Below, piece by piece: positions 8,384-17,554 of a stretch of DNA of 64,000 nucleotides (positions within the stretch are counted from its first letter, which is position 1; every line of letters starts with the position of its first letter). A model generated the notes under the pieces. The model was not told the origin of the DNA. It ran no database searches and saw only the letters and a list, made by a program, of their open reading frames with translations. This stretch comes from Arthrobacter sp. QXT-31. Its GTDB lineage: Bacteria > Actinomycetota > Actinomycetes > Actinomycetales > Micrococcaceae. The DNA is taken from contig NZ_CP019304.1 of NCBI RefSeq assembly GCF_001969265.1, forward strand, positions 3,348,001 to 3,412,000, given 5' to 3'. The translations under genes were made by a program, and so were the position numbers.

Positions 8384-10261
8384 TTAATCGGTGGTTTCCG
8401 CAGGAGGGCCGCATGTCGCCGATTTTGTTTCTAGGACGACGTCCTTCAGCGACTGCACCATCGGAGTCACCACTATCTCGGGATCCGCGTGCTGCACTAT
8501 CCTTCCGAATGTGAAATCCACCGTTTGACTCTGGCCAGGAGCAAGCCGGACCGTGACAGTTCCTACCGGACGTCCAGCGTGCCGCTGAGAAGAAAAGTTG
8601 GATTTCTGACCAGCAACGAAGGCTTCTTCTACGTTCGACTGAACAGGCCCGTAAGCCACGATATTTGTTTGGACACTACCGGCCGGAACTCCAAAAGCGC
8701 CGGCGCCGGTAACGTACGCAGGGAGGGAGTTCCCTGCATTCCTAGGGGCAGTGTTTGTATTTGTCACGCGAACTCTAACTTGTGAATAACCATTGGCGCG
8801 GCATTCCTCGATGAGCTGCACGGTCCTTTTGACGTGGTAATCCATTTTCGCTCCGGTTCCATCGTTGAAGTAAACGCTGAATTGAGAGGGCGATATGCTT
8901 GGACCCGAAATTGAACCACTCACCCTGTACCTGCTTATCACGGTTTGCTCATCAGGGTCAGCGGACCATAATAAGATCCGGCCTTCTCCCGCACCCTTGG
9001 AGATTCCTTTCAAAAGCCTCTGGCTATCATTGGCATCCGCAGATAGAGCATTAAAAATCTTCTTGGCTACGCCTGCGAAGTAGAGGTCCTGAAAAGCAGG
9101 TTGGGGTATCTTTGCGTAAACATCCGACAATAGGGTCTTGACCACGTTCCCGCTCGTAAGCTGGCTCGGCAGCGCACTATTCGTAGCGAGTTGTTGAAGC
9201 TGTGCATCGAGGACGACTGCTCCGGTCCCCTGCAACAAATAACTCAGGGCAACCGGATCGATAGAAATGACTCCATCCATCCTCTTGCCTGTCTTTTGCT
9301 CCCACATCGCAACTGCCGTACTAGCCGACGTCGGAAAGTCGGGCGTTAGGTTGACATCCTGCATAAATTTGCCAACGCGGTTCGAGTAGATCGTTGCCTG
9401 CTCGAACTCAACCGGGATGGTGGGCGACATCACACCAAGTTCCGTAGCGCTCATTTGGTCGCCTAAGGTTAGCTTGCCCTTATCGAACCGCAAAACCGCT
9501 AATGCTCCTGGAATGCCTCCAGTGGAGCGTATCTCGGCATTGTTTTGAATCAGCAGCAGGTAATTTCGCGCTTTTGTATGGCCCATCATGCTCGGTGCGA
9601 TTGAGATGGCATCCGCGGCCGCGTCTATACCGATGCGCAAAGAATTGAGCTGTTCTCGTGCTTTGATCAAGGGCACCGAAACTTCTGGCAGCATGGATTC
9701 GGTGTCCAAGTTATTCAGACGTCCGGATGAAAGCCGTATAGCACGGGCCGCCGCCGATATTTTGGGCTGCGCAGCTGTTAAGGGCTGCAGATCCACGCCC
9801 TTACTATTTGGCGCGAGCCTGTCCCAGTCGAGCGATTGAAAAGCGCTGACCAGTGGTCCGGCGCCAAGGTTCGCGATCTCGTCGGCGGAAAGGGCGACTG
9901 CACTGACCGCCTGGATGTTCGGTCCCAGCCAAGGTACCGTCTGAGACATTGCCCAAAGCGGATCTGATGCGATTTGTCTCGCCTCCGAAGTATGCTTTTT
10001 CAGCTCTGCCAGCGTAGCGGAAGCGGCGGCGGTGTCATTGGCAAGTATGTTGTCTTGGAGTTGGGGAACGAGTCCTTGGGCCGCACTTAGCTCGCCCCTA
10101 ATGGTAACGGCCTTGATGCCGAGCCAGATTCCTGCACCGATAAGAAGTGCAACGGCTCCAACCGCAAACCCGATAATTTGGTACCTTCGACGTTTTTTTA
10201 TTGGACGGGAAGGCGTCGACGAGGTTAGGGGCTTCTGCTGTCCAAGAATGTCGGGGTCCAT
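8384..10261 (-). CDS. DUF4012 domain-containing membrane protein
   Basis: 625 residues. A short basic cytoplasmic tail (SRPIKKRRRYQI) precedes one transmembrane helix (about 30-50), and the large remainder should be extracellular. The central motif region NAEIRSTGGIPGALAVLRFDKG is the hallmark of DUF4012, a family found in actinobacterial exopolysaccharide clusters, with no established biochemical role. It lies 50 bp downstream of the sugar transferase gene on the same strand, so probably in the same operon. Base composition is lower in GC than the flanking housekeeping genes. Confidence 0.8.
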   Translation of the reverse strand: MDPDILGQQKPLTSSTPSRPIKKRRRYQIIGFAVGAVALLIGAGIWLGIKAVTIRGELSAAQGLVPQLQDNILANDTAAASATLAELKKHTSEARQIASDPLWAMSQTVPWLGPNIQAVSAVALSADEIANLGAGPLVSAFQSLDWDRLAPNSKGVDLQPLTAAQPKISAAARAIRLSSGRLNNLDTESMLPEVSVPLIKAREQLNSLRIGIDAAADAISIAPSMMGHTKARNYLLLIQNNAEIRSTGGIPGALAVLRFDKGKLTLGDQMSATELGVMSPTIPVEFEQATIYSNRVGKFMQDVNLTPDFPTSASTAVAMWEQKTGKRMDGVISIDPVALSYLLQGTGAVVLDAQLQQLATNSALPSQLTSGNVVKTLLSDVYAKIPQPAFQDLYFAGVAKKIFNALSADANDSQRLLKGISKGAGEGRILLWSADPDEQTVISRYRVSGSISGPSISPSQFSVYFNDGTGAKMDYHVKRTVQLIEECRANGYSQVRVRVTNTNTAPRNAGNSLPAYVTGAGAFGVPAGSVQTNIVAYGPVQSNVEEAFVAGQKSNFSSQRHAGRPVGTVTVRLAPGQSQTVDFTFGRIVQHADPEIVVTPMVQSLKDVVLETKSATCGPPAETTD

Positions 10262-10311
10262 TACGGGCGGAGGCCTTCCAGTTTTGTGATGCGCGTTTAG
10301 TGAGTTCGGAT

Positions 10312-11748
10312 TCAGTAGGCGCCCGTGCTTTTAAATACAGCACGGAACGTCTTCAACATGATGATGATGTCGCCAGCGAGCGACCAATTCTCGACGTAGT
10401 ACAAGTCAAGTCGCACAGAGTCCTGCCATGACAGGTTTGACCGACCGCTTACCTGCCACAGTCCCGTGAGTCCGGGTTTGACAAGTAGTCGTCGCCGGAC
10501 ATCGTTTTCGTAGGCTTCAACCTCGCGCGGGAGAGGCGGCCGCGGTCCAACTAGGCTCATTGTTCCTGCCACCACATTGAATAGCTGAGGCAACTCGTCC
10601 AGACTGAATTTACGTAGGACCCGTCCGAGAGGAGTAACGCGCGGATCGTCCTTCATCTTGAATAAGAGCCCGCTCCCTTCATTTTGGGCAGCTAACTCGG
10701 CTAAACGATCTTCCGCGTTCACCACCATCGAGCGGAACTTAAGCATAGAGAAATGCTCTCCACCAATCCCGACACGTTCTTGTCTAAACAAAATAGGACC
10801 GGATCCGCCGACTCTAATCATGACGGCAATCAGCCCCATAATTGGAAGCAAAAGGATAATCAGAAGGCCTGAGATCAATACGTCGAACAGCCGCTTAGCC
10901 ACCCGCTGGCCGCCTTCTAGCGACGGCGTCGTCACGTGAATCAGCGGAAGGCCCGCCACTTGCTGAGTGTGAATGCGAGGACCTGCAATATCTGTGAGTG
11001 CCGGTGCCATTATTAGACCTATATTGCGTGATGCCAATTCCCAGCCCAGGTGCCGCAGGGTCTGCGGATGAAGCTGCACGCCCGCAGAGACGGCCACTGC
11101 ATCCGCTCCACAGACCTCGATGGCCTCCAGAATGGCTTTTGTTGTCGATTCGTACCCAAGGATAGGGAGACCCGCTTCGGAGCTTGAATGTTGGGAGTCG
11201 GCATGCCCCGGAAGATATGCGGCAACGGGAAGATAGCCGGCATGTCGAGCTCTAGATAAAGTTGAGGTCAGATGTTCCACAGCGCTGCGTCCACCTATCA
11301 GCATAAGCTTGGACATGCTGGCGCCTTTCTGTCTGTCGACATTAAGGTGCTGTCGTACTAGCCAGCGTGCTGCAAGCAAGCCAGCTAGTCCGCAGGGCAA
11401 CGCAATGCCCACGTAGCCTCGTGCCGTGTCTATCCGCAAGACATACGAGACGATGGCGAGCAAGCCGAAAAGCCACAAAGAGGCTGCAGCGACGCGCTTG
11501 TATTCCTCCGCTCCCGCACCCAGTACGTGGCTCTGCCTGCTGTGCCAGGCGCCGAGCATTGACCACCAGATAAGTGATAAGGCGCCTGATAGCCAGGCGT
11601 AATGCGCCTCCTGACCGGAGACTACAAGCCCTGGCTCCACACCGAAACGAATTACGTAAGCGCCGTACATAGCCCAGACAATGACGAAGCCATCTACAAT
11701 CCGAAGCGTTCGCGACGCTCGAAGTCGCCAATCGAAGCCATTCCCCAA
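10312..11748 (-). CDS. polyprenyl-phosphate sugar-1-phosphate transferase (WbaP/CpsE type)
   Basis: Initiates repeat-unit synthesis by moving a sugar-1-phosphate from a UDP-sugar to undecaprenyl phosphate at the inner membrane face. Four or five N-terminal membrane helices and a CoA-binding-like domain (residues 1-270) precede the catalytic bacterial sugar transferase domain. That domain has KRLFDVLISGLLIILLLPIM (about 285), RQERVGIGGEHFSMLKFRSM, DELPQLFNVVAGTMSLVGPRPPLP and LLVKPGLTGLWQVSGRS. It uses a TTG start with GGGGAA upstream. The family is certain; the sugar is not known. Confidence 0.92.
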   Translation of the reverse strand: MGNGFDWRLRASRTLRIVDGFVIVWAMYGAYVIRFGVEPGLVVSGQEAHYAWLSGALSLIWWSMLGAWHSRQSHVLGAGAEEYKRVAAASLWLFGLLAIVSYVLRIDTARGYVGIALPCGLAGLLAARWLVRQHLNVDRQKGASMSKLMLIGGRSAVEHLTSTLSRARHAGYLPVAAYLPGHADSQHSSSEAGLPILGYESTTKAILEAIEVCGADAVAVSAGVQLHPQTLRHLGWELASRNIGLIMAPALTDIAGPRIHTQQVAGLPLIHVTTPSLEGGQRVAKRLFDVLISGLLIILLLPIMGLIAVMIRVGGSGPILFRQERVGIGGEHFSMLKFRSMVVNAEDRLAELAAQNEGSGLLFKMKDDPRVTPLGRVLRKFSLDELPQLFNVVAGTMSLVGPRPPLPREVEAYENDVRRRLLVKPGLTGLWQVSGRSNLSWQDSVRLDLYYVENWSLAGDIIIMLKTFRAVFKSTGAY

Positions 11749-11881
11749 AATTTTCCCCGCATTATTCTACAAAATTAAAAGACACGCAATGCATTGAGAC
11801 TCGGCACTAGTCATTTCAGCCGGCATACCGTTTTCTTCCACATACTAGTAAGCGAAGAGTCTGCAAACCCGTTCGTCAAAA

Positions 11882-13003
11882 TCACTGAATCGACGAAGAA
11901 CTAATTTCACGCTTCTCGTGGCGCCCAATTTCCAATATTAGATCAACGGCACTTTTCGCATTCACATCCGTGTCAAAATGAGCCCTAGCCTCATGCTGCG
12001 AACCACTACTAAGACCATTTTCGCGGACGCTCCGGACTGCGCGTCGAATTTCGTGACTCCAGCGCTCTGCATCGCACGCTGAAATCGATTCATAATCATC
12101 AGCTAATTGTGAATTTATGCCCACTGGCGAAACTACAGCTTTCATTCCCGCGCACAAGTAAAGGATAGCCTTGTACCCGGACTTTCCACGTTCCCATTCG
12201 GTATCTGGCAGCGGCATGAGCCCAATACTTGCTGATCGAAGTAGCTCCGCCTCGGTTTGATTTGACCATCTGCGGGCACGCAAGCGCGGATGTGCCGGTA
12301 GATCTTCAATGTTCGTACCGCCCAATACGTCTAGGAAGATTTGTTCTTCGTCGCAAACTTCAAGTACTTCCGTCAGTACCGTTTGCAGGCTGCCCAGAGT
12401 ACTTTGGCTTCCGGTCCATAGGAGCGTTATGGGCGCCCCGGGCTGATGTTCTATCTCGAATGTGCTCGAAGGAGGACACGTCGGCTGGTAAACGGCAGTT
12501 GCTTTTCCGCTTCCATATGTCTCTACAAGTGACTCATTTCCACAAAGGATGAGATCAAATATTGACGCGAACTCGAGGGCTCTAACCGGCTGTCGTAATA
12601 AGCGTCGCCAATCACGAATATGGGTCGGAGCAGCATGTATTGCGTCGTCAATATCGAGGATCGTCACTTGCGACCGCTTTGCAGCCAATCTCTCCATGAG
12701 AGGGGTGAAGAAAGGGAACGCCTCTCTGTGGACGACAAGGATGTCGCAGCGTCTGAATAAAAAGAAAATTCGTGAGACGATCCGAAGCAGGAGAACTGCG
12801 GCCGCATAAATTCGAGCCGCGCCCCGCTCATTCTTCTGAGTAAACGCTTTGTCAGAAAATAGCTCGTGGACCTGAACATCAATGCCACGGAGGCGCAATT
12901 CAGCCACCAAAGGTTCTATTCGCAGACGACGACTAGCATCCGTCTTGGGGTACGTGGTGAGGACGTGTGCCCGTTTTATCTCTTTAGAAATTTTTTTCTC
13001 CAA
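11882..13003 (-). CDS. glycosyltransferase, GT4-like
   Basis: 373-residue GT-B-type enzyme, probably adding a sugar to the lipid-linked repeat unit. The N-terminal half has the start RAHVLTTYPKTDASRRLRIEPL, typical of GT4 enzymes that read donor-acceptor pairs. The C-terminal half has LLWTGSQSTLGSL and SIGLMPLPDTEWERGKSGYKAILYLCAGMKAVVSPVG, the nucleotide-sugar binding end with the Glu-x7-type element. The TTG start overlaps the 3' end of the upstream GT2 gene by 28 bp. Donor and acceptor are unknown. The region is visibly AT-richer than the flanks. Confidence 0.8.
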   Translation of the reverse strand: MEKKISKEIKRAHVLTTYPKTDASRRLRIEPLVAELRLRGIDVQVHELFSDKAFTQKNERGAARIYAAAVLLLRIVSRIFFLFRRCDILVVHREAFPFFTPLMERLAAKRSQVTILDIDDAIHAAPTHIRDWRRLLRQPVRALEFASIFDLILCGNESLVETYGSGKATAVYQPTCPPSSTFEIEHQPGAPITLLWTGSQSTLGSLQTVLTEVLEVCDEEQIFLDVLGGTNIEDLPAHPRLRARRWSNQTEAELLRSASIGLMPLPDTEWERGKSGYKAILYLCAGMKAVVSPVGINSQLADDYESISACDAERWSHEIRRAVRSVRENGLSSGSQHEARAHFDTDVNAKSAVDLILEIGRHEKREISSSSIQ

Positions 13004-13926
13004 TGATCATCCGTGCCAGCAAACGTGGCAATCAGGGCGAATCCATAGCCCTGTGCCTTCGCAAAGAGTATGCGACGTTCGTCTCCCGTACGAAGCAGTG
13101 CCTTTGCCGTCAGAGCAGCAAAGTGAGTCAGTGCGCTCACCCAGATTGCGCTAAGGATGACAGGACGACTGGGCCCCGAAGCAAACTTTCGGTGATAACG
13201 CCGCCGGCTATTTTCAATCCAAAAAGTGGTGGCCTTCCGGTAATGCTTGGCTGTACCCTCACCGTCGTGGACTGCGCGGTGATCTGCCAGGAGGACAATG
13301 CGCCCCGTGCTTCCCAGCCTGGCGCATAGATCTACGTCCTCGAAGTACATGGGGAAAGATGTATCGAAGCCTCCAATGCGGCGCATGACGTCTGTTCGTA
13401 CGGCAAGAACAGCGGCAGCGGGCTGTTCAACGTCTAAAACAACGGCGCCCGCAGGCAATCGAACAAGGGTGGACCACATTGTGTTGGGTTGTCTATCGGC
13501 ACCTATAATCCGGGCCAGCTCTGTCCAGACCGAAGGCAAACGGCGAACTGACAGCTGCTCTGAGCCATCGGGGTAAACCAATCTGGGAGCAACGGCCACA
13601 GTGTCATCTTCACGTAGAGCCGACCACAGAGCATGAAGCGTTCCAGCATCGATAGCAACGTCTGGGTTCATTACGAGGAAAGTGTCATACTTGGCGCGCC
13701 GCAGGTTTGAATTATGTCCGGCGCCGAAACCTAGGTTGCTTGCACTCTCATGTACATCAACGAAACTGGGCCACTCAACCTGCTCTGTCCTCTCGGCCCC
13801 GTTATCATGAACCAAAATTTCGATCGGAAGTTCGCTACGTGCATTGAGAATCGAGTTAATGCATGTGGCCGTTCTCTCCCAGGTGTTGTAGGTGACGATG
13901 CTGACGGAGATCCCACTCTTCAACAT
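12976..13926 (-). CDS. glycosyltransferase family 2
   Basis: GT-A fold transferase, 316 residues from the chosen ATG at 13926. The N-terminus SVSIVTYNTWERTATCINSIL, the DNG motif (VHDNGAERTE), the AHN..R region and DVAID with a metal-binding-type Asp pair are classic. VMRRIGGFDTSFPMYFEDVDLCARLG is the rhamnosyltransferase-like ED box. A longer frame to 14064 exists, but residues before MLKSGISVSIVTYNT are not conserved-looking, so the internal ATG is preferred. With rfbD just upstream in the window, a rhamnose donor is plausible but unproven. Confidence 0.85.
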   Translation of the reverse strand: MLKSGISVSIVTYNTWERTATCINSILNARSELPIEILVHDNGAERTEQVEWPSFVDVHESASNLGFGAGHNSNLRRAKYDTFLVMNPDVAIDAGTLHALWSALREDDTVAVAPRLVYPDGSEQLSVRRLPSVWTELARIIGADRQPNTMWSTLVRLPAGAVVLDVEQPAAAVLAVRTDVMRRIGGFDTSFPMYFEDVDLCARLGSTGRIVLLADHRAVHDGEGTAKHYRKATTFWIENSRRRYHRKFASGPSRPVILSAIWVSALTHFAALTAKALLRTGDERRILFAKAQGYGFALIATFAGTDDHWRKKFLKR

Positions 13927-14187
13927 TACTAATTCCCCAAATCTGTAATTCCTCGCTGGAGGAGTCGACGCGGTGGTGGGCGGAGGAGATCGCACCTCGT
14001 GAATGATATCCGACGAAAAGAGGATGGAGCGAAGGCTAACCCGGCAGACCCGTAACGTACCCAAGAACCAGCGGTGAAATTCCCGGGAGGTGCCCCCGCA
14101 ACTGCCTCGGCGGGCGTGAATGTGACGTCATTCAGGAGCGGATGCGGATGCCTGGTCGCAGCGTACAGGCTTGGGCGGGACTTCAAG

Positions 14188-15618
14188 TCAACTTGATTGC
14201 CTTGAAGGGCTGAGTGCGGGGCCGTGGAAAGTGTCGTCCGAGCGTGGCGGACAGGCTGCTGCGGATTCCTTAGGCGATTGATGGATGTGAAGGGCAAGAA
14301 CTATGAAGCACCACATCACCGGCGCTTGGATAAGGTCGAGCGTGGCTGCAGTTGCCGATATTCCGACAAGAGTTGAAGCTACGCCTAGAGCGGTACGCAT
14401 TGTTCGGGCAATACCCGCCAGGATTATGGCGATGACCAGTCCGAGCCCCACGATGCCGCCCTCTGCACCCACCAATAAGTACGTGTTTAGGGGGTCGGTT
14501 TGCGGTAGAAATGCGCTGACGCCGAACGCATTTAGCGGTACGAGCGCGTGCGCCAATGGCGCAAGATGTGTTTGAAGATTTCCGATGCCTAGGCCGCTTA
14601 ACCAATTTTCTTTTAAAATCTCAAATGCGGCTGCCTGCAGAATTGACCTAGACCGTGTGCTAGCGTCGACCCCGGAGAACCTCTCGATCAAGGGCTGGCC
14701 AACAGGGGAATAAGCCAATAGTAAGGCAATTGATAGGGCACCTAGTCCAATAGCCGCCAGGCGCGATGGGCGCAACAAATGCGAGTATTTCCGAGATGCA
14801 AAGAAACAAGCCGCCAACACGGCTCCTAAAAAAGCACCACGAGAAAAAGTGAGTACAAATGAGAGGCCATAAACGGTCCACATTGCCGTCTTTGAAAACC
14901 GGGTCCAGTTGCGTGTCACGAAAGCAACACCAGGAACCGCACAGAGTAGCGTGACGCCCAGATAGTTAGGGTCGCCGATTGTAGACGCTGCTCGCCGGAT
15001 TCCTCCGACGTCAGCGGCCGTTTGATCCTTCCACCCCGTGTAGATTATGGACGTGTGCGTTAGGCTTTCGTAAAATCCTATGCCTGCATGAAAGAGGCCT
15101 GCGAGTCCAAGCACCCAAAGCACCGAGGATGGTCCTTTTTTCAATAGCAAGTAGGCCACGGCGGCGGTAAGTAGAGGAGTTGAAAGTCCCGATAGCTCTG
15201 ATACGTCAGTTGGACTTATCAGAATGACAACGCCAAACATCAGTGACCACACGGGCCAACGAATGATCTTCCTGTCTAGACGACCCACGCTGTCCTGAAC
15301 AAGTAGCGTGGCAAGACACAACGCTAAACAAATGTTTACTACGGTTACGCCGCCTATTCGTGGGGGATCGAACGCGCCGATGCACAGGGTCACCAAGATA
15401 ACTGAGCTGGCGCCGAAAATAGGCTTTCTCACCAGCAGAGAGATAAAGCCGATGCCACCGAATATTGCGATGGCCGTGGGCAGCCCCAAACCGGTCACCC
15501 CGCCCGCCACGAACGCCGAGGCTGCCAAGGCAACGGAGCTTGCCAGTCTCTGCATACCCCCAGCTGGCAGAATTCTGCGTATGGGGCTATTGATGCCCTG
15601 TCTCGGCCTACCCGGCAA
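14188..15618 (-). CDS. O-antigen ligase/Wzy-like polysaccharide polymerase
   Basis: Integral membrane protein of 476 residues with about ten to twelve hydrophobic segments and a large outer loop. The Wzy_C/O-antigen-ligase feature SFVLTFSRGAFLGAVLAACFF is present, followed by LSGLGIGNLQTHLAP..PLNTYLLVGAEGGIVGLGLVIAIILAG. In a locus with Wzx, Wzc and a WbaP-type enzyme it is best read as the polymerase that joins flipped repeat units. The start is uncertain: TTG at 15618 gives the longest product, and ATG at 15555 is an alternative. Confidence 0.8.
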   Translation of the reverse strand: MPGRPRQGINSPIRRILPAGGMQRLASSVALAASAFVAGGVTGLGLPTAIAIFGGIGFISLLVRKPIFGASSVILVTLCIGAFDPPRIGGVTVVNICLALCLATLLVQDSVGRLDRKIIRWPVWSLMFGVVILISPTDVSELSGLSTPLLTAAVAYLLLKKGPSSVLWVLGLAGLFHAGIGFYESLTHTSIIYTGWKDQTAADVGGIRRAASTIGDPNYLGVTLLCAVPGVAFVTRNWTRFSKTAMWTVYGLSFVLTFSRGAFLGAVLAACFFASRKYSHLLRPSRLAAIGLGALSIALLLAYSPVGQPLIERFSGVDASTRSRSILQAAAFEILKENWLSGLGIGNLQTHLAPLAHALVPLNAFGVSAFLPQTDPLNTYLLVGAEGGIVGLGLVIAIILAGIARTMRTALGVASTLVGISATAATLDLIQAPVMWCFIVLALHIHQSPKESAAACPPRSDDTFHGPALSPSRQSS

Positions 15619-15792
15619 CTTCGGCTCTTTTCACGAGTAACGGTTATCTGCGAGCAACGGCACGCTGGTCCGTGGGCAGGCCCGGAGAGCCAGACGCCGG
15701 CCCTAGTCTACTATGGCCCGACCTATCCCACATGCCGCAGCAACTGGCAAGAAAATGCTGCATGCGCGGCCGGTTGGGGTGATTTCTGATTC

Positions 15793-17325
15793 CTAATCTT
15801 GGAAGTACTCAATGGCTGCACCAATAGTGTTAAGCCGCTCTGCAAGGTCTTCATAGCCTCGTTCAATAACATAAATATTCCTCAGCTCAGAAGTGCCCTT
15901 GGCTGCCAGCATGGCCAATAGGAGGCACGCCGCCGGGCGCAGAGCCGGTGGACAACCAATTTCCGCTGACCGCCATTTTGTCGGGCCTGTCACGTCGATC
16001 CTGTGAGGATCTAAGAGGCGAACTCCCGCTCCTAGCCTATTTAACTCGGTTAGATAAATAGCACGATTTTCATAGACCCAGTCGTGAATCAAGGTCGCTC
16101 CTTCAGCGCAGGCGGCAATGACGGCAAAGAAGGGAAGGTTGTCGATGTTGAGTCCTGGAAACGGCATGGGATGAATCTTGTCGGCCGCCGCTCGCAGCCT
16201 CGACGGCAGGGTGGTGATGTCAACGAGCCGTGTTCGCCCGTTTTTAGCCGTGTATTCATTGGATTTATCGTATTTAAAGCCCATATGTTCAAGTGTGCTG
16301 AGCTCGATCTCCATGAACTCGATGGGAACGCGCCGAATTGTCACCTCGGAATTTGTGACTATGCCGGCCGTGAGGAGACTCATGGCCTCGATGGGGTCTT
16401 CGGACGGCCAGTACTCTACATCGACGTCGATACGCGAACGACCGCGGATTGTCAAAGTGGTGCTGCCTATGCCAGTTACATCAATGTTAAGTGTCTGCAA
16501 ATAAAAGCAGAGATCTTGCACCATATAGTTAGAACTGGCATTTCTGATCGTCGTGGTGCCCTCACGTTGCGCGGCCGCCATTATTGCGTTTTCGGTAACG
16601 GTGTCGCCACGTTCTGTAAGCACGAAGCTCCTATCTAGGAGATCGGGCTCTGGCCCCTCTACTAGGTACGATCCGGCATGGGCTTCGACCCGCAGGCCGA
16701 ATTCTTTAAGGGCCTGCATGTGCGGTTCTACGGTCCGAGTGCCGAGGTCACAACCCCCGGCATAGGGCAAGCGGTAGGATGTACTTTCGTCCAGGAGCGG
16801 TCCGAGCAGCATGATCACGCTACGCGTTCTACGCGCCGCTTCGGTGTCCATCGACGCCAGATCCAGCACCGCTGGGCGGCGGATCTGCAGGTCATTGGAA
16901 TTTAGCCATCGGCATTTCACCCCGATGCTAGTAAGAAGCTCAACGATCCTGTTGACTTCTTCGATGCGAGCAATTTTTCGGAGAGTCGTGGTGCCTCTGT
17001 TGAGTAGGCTAGCGCACAACAGGGCTACACTTGCGTTTTTGCTGGAATTCACATCTACGGCTCCGGAGAGCGGGCGTCCACCGAGAACGCGCAGGTGAGT
17101 GAGCTTCGGCTTGGCGCCTCGTTCAAGCGAGACAAAGCTGCGGCCGAAAATAGTTTCCATACGCTGCAACACCTTTGGGCTGGGTGGGATGCTGCTTTCT
17201 TCTATGTTTTGTATTGTGACGCTAGTGGTGCCTATTTCAGCAGCAAGCTGTTCTTGCGACCATCCCTTTTCGAAGCGTGCGTGTCGCACGAGTGCACCGA
17301 AATCTGCAGTTGCTTGCGAGTTCAT
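15793..17325 (-). CDS. HTH-XRE domain fused to a MurA-like enolpyruvyl transferase
   Basis: Two-part protein of 510 residues. Residues 8-62 form a Cro/C1-type helix-turn-helix (RHARFEKGWSQEQLAAEIGTTSVTIQNIE). From about residue 76 it is a full EPSP-synthase-fold UDP-GlcNAc 1-carboxyvinyltransferase. Catalytic features of MurA are kept: SSKNASVALL (Lys), the PYAGGCDLGTRTVEPH loop with the PEP-binding Cys and Arg, FPGLNIDN with the catalytic Asp, and ERGYEDL with the C-terminal Arg. It would make UDP-GlcNAc-enolpyruvate, but the DNA-binding domain suggests a regulatory or metabolite-sensing role. It is divergent from the autokinase gene, inside the polysaccharide locus. Confidence 0.85.
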   Translation of the reverse strand: MNSQATADFGALVRHARFEKGWSQEQLAAEIGTTSVTIQNIEESSIPPSPKVLQRMETIFGRSFVSLERGAKPKLTHLRVLGGRPLSGAVDVNSSKNASVALLCASLLNRGTTTLRKIARIEEVNRIVELLTSIGVKCRWLNSNDLQIRRPAVLDLASMDTEAARRTRSVIMLLGPLLDESTSYRLPYAGGCDLGTRTVEPHMQALKEFGLRVEAHAGSYLVEGPEPDLLDRSFVLTERGDTVTENAIMAAAQREGTTTIRNASSNYMVQDLCFYLQTLNIDVTGIGSTTLTIRGRSRIDVDVEYWPSEDPIEAMSLLTAGIVTNSEVTIRRVPIEFMEIELSTLEHMGFKYDKSNEYTAKNGRTRLVDITTLPSRLRAAADKIHPMPFPGLNIDNLPFFAVIAACAEGATLIHDWVYENRAIYLTELNRLGAGVRLLDPHRIDVTGPTKWRSAEIGCPPALRPAACLLLAMLAAKGTSELRNIYVIERGYEDLAERLNTIGAAIEYFQD

Positions 17326-17554
17326 GCCTCCAGTACTACCACGCTAAAGCCGGATTCCTTGAGCCGATCAGCGGCTTCATTAATCTCAAAGTGCAAGATT
17401 CCTGCCTGAAATGATGGGTGAGCGCATAAGCGGACTGTCGAGGAAAAGGTCGGTGGCCACAGCTGGGCTGGAAACAGATGCGTTCAGCAACGCGTAAACT
17501 GGTGCGGGCTGTCGCGTGCAGCAGCCGTCGTGCACTAGGGGAGAGGCTCTGCTG
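17326..17554. promoter_or_regulatory. divergent intergenic region between the HTH-MurA gene and the Wzc-like gene
   Basis: About 230 bp with no convincing gene. It must hold the promoters for both directions. An AGGGGAGAGG ribosome site at 17537-17546 serves the plus-strand gene. If the HTH domain of the MurA-like protein binds DNA locally, this is the most likely site. I could not single out an operator. Confidence 0.4.
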
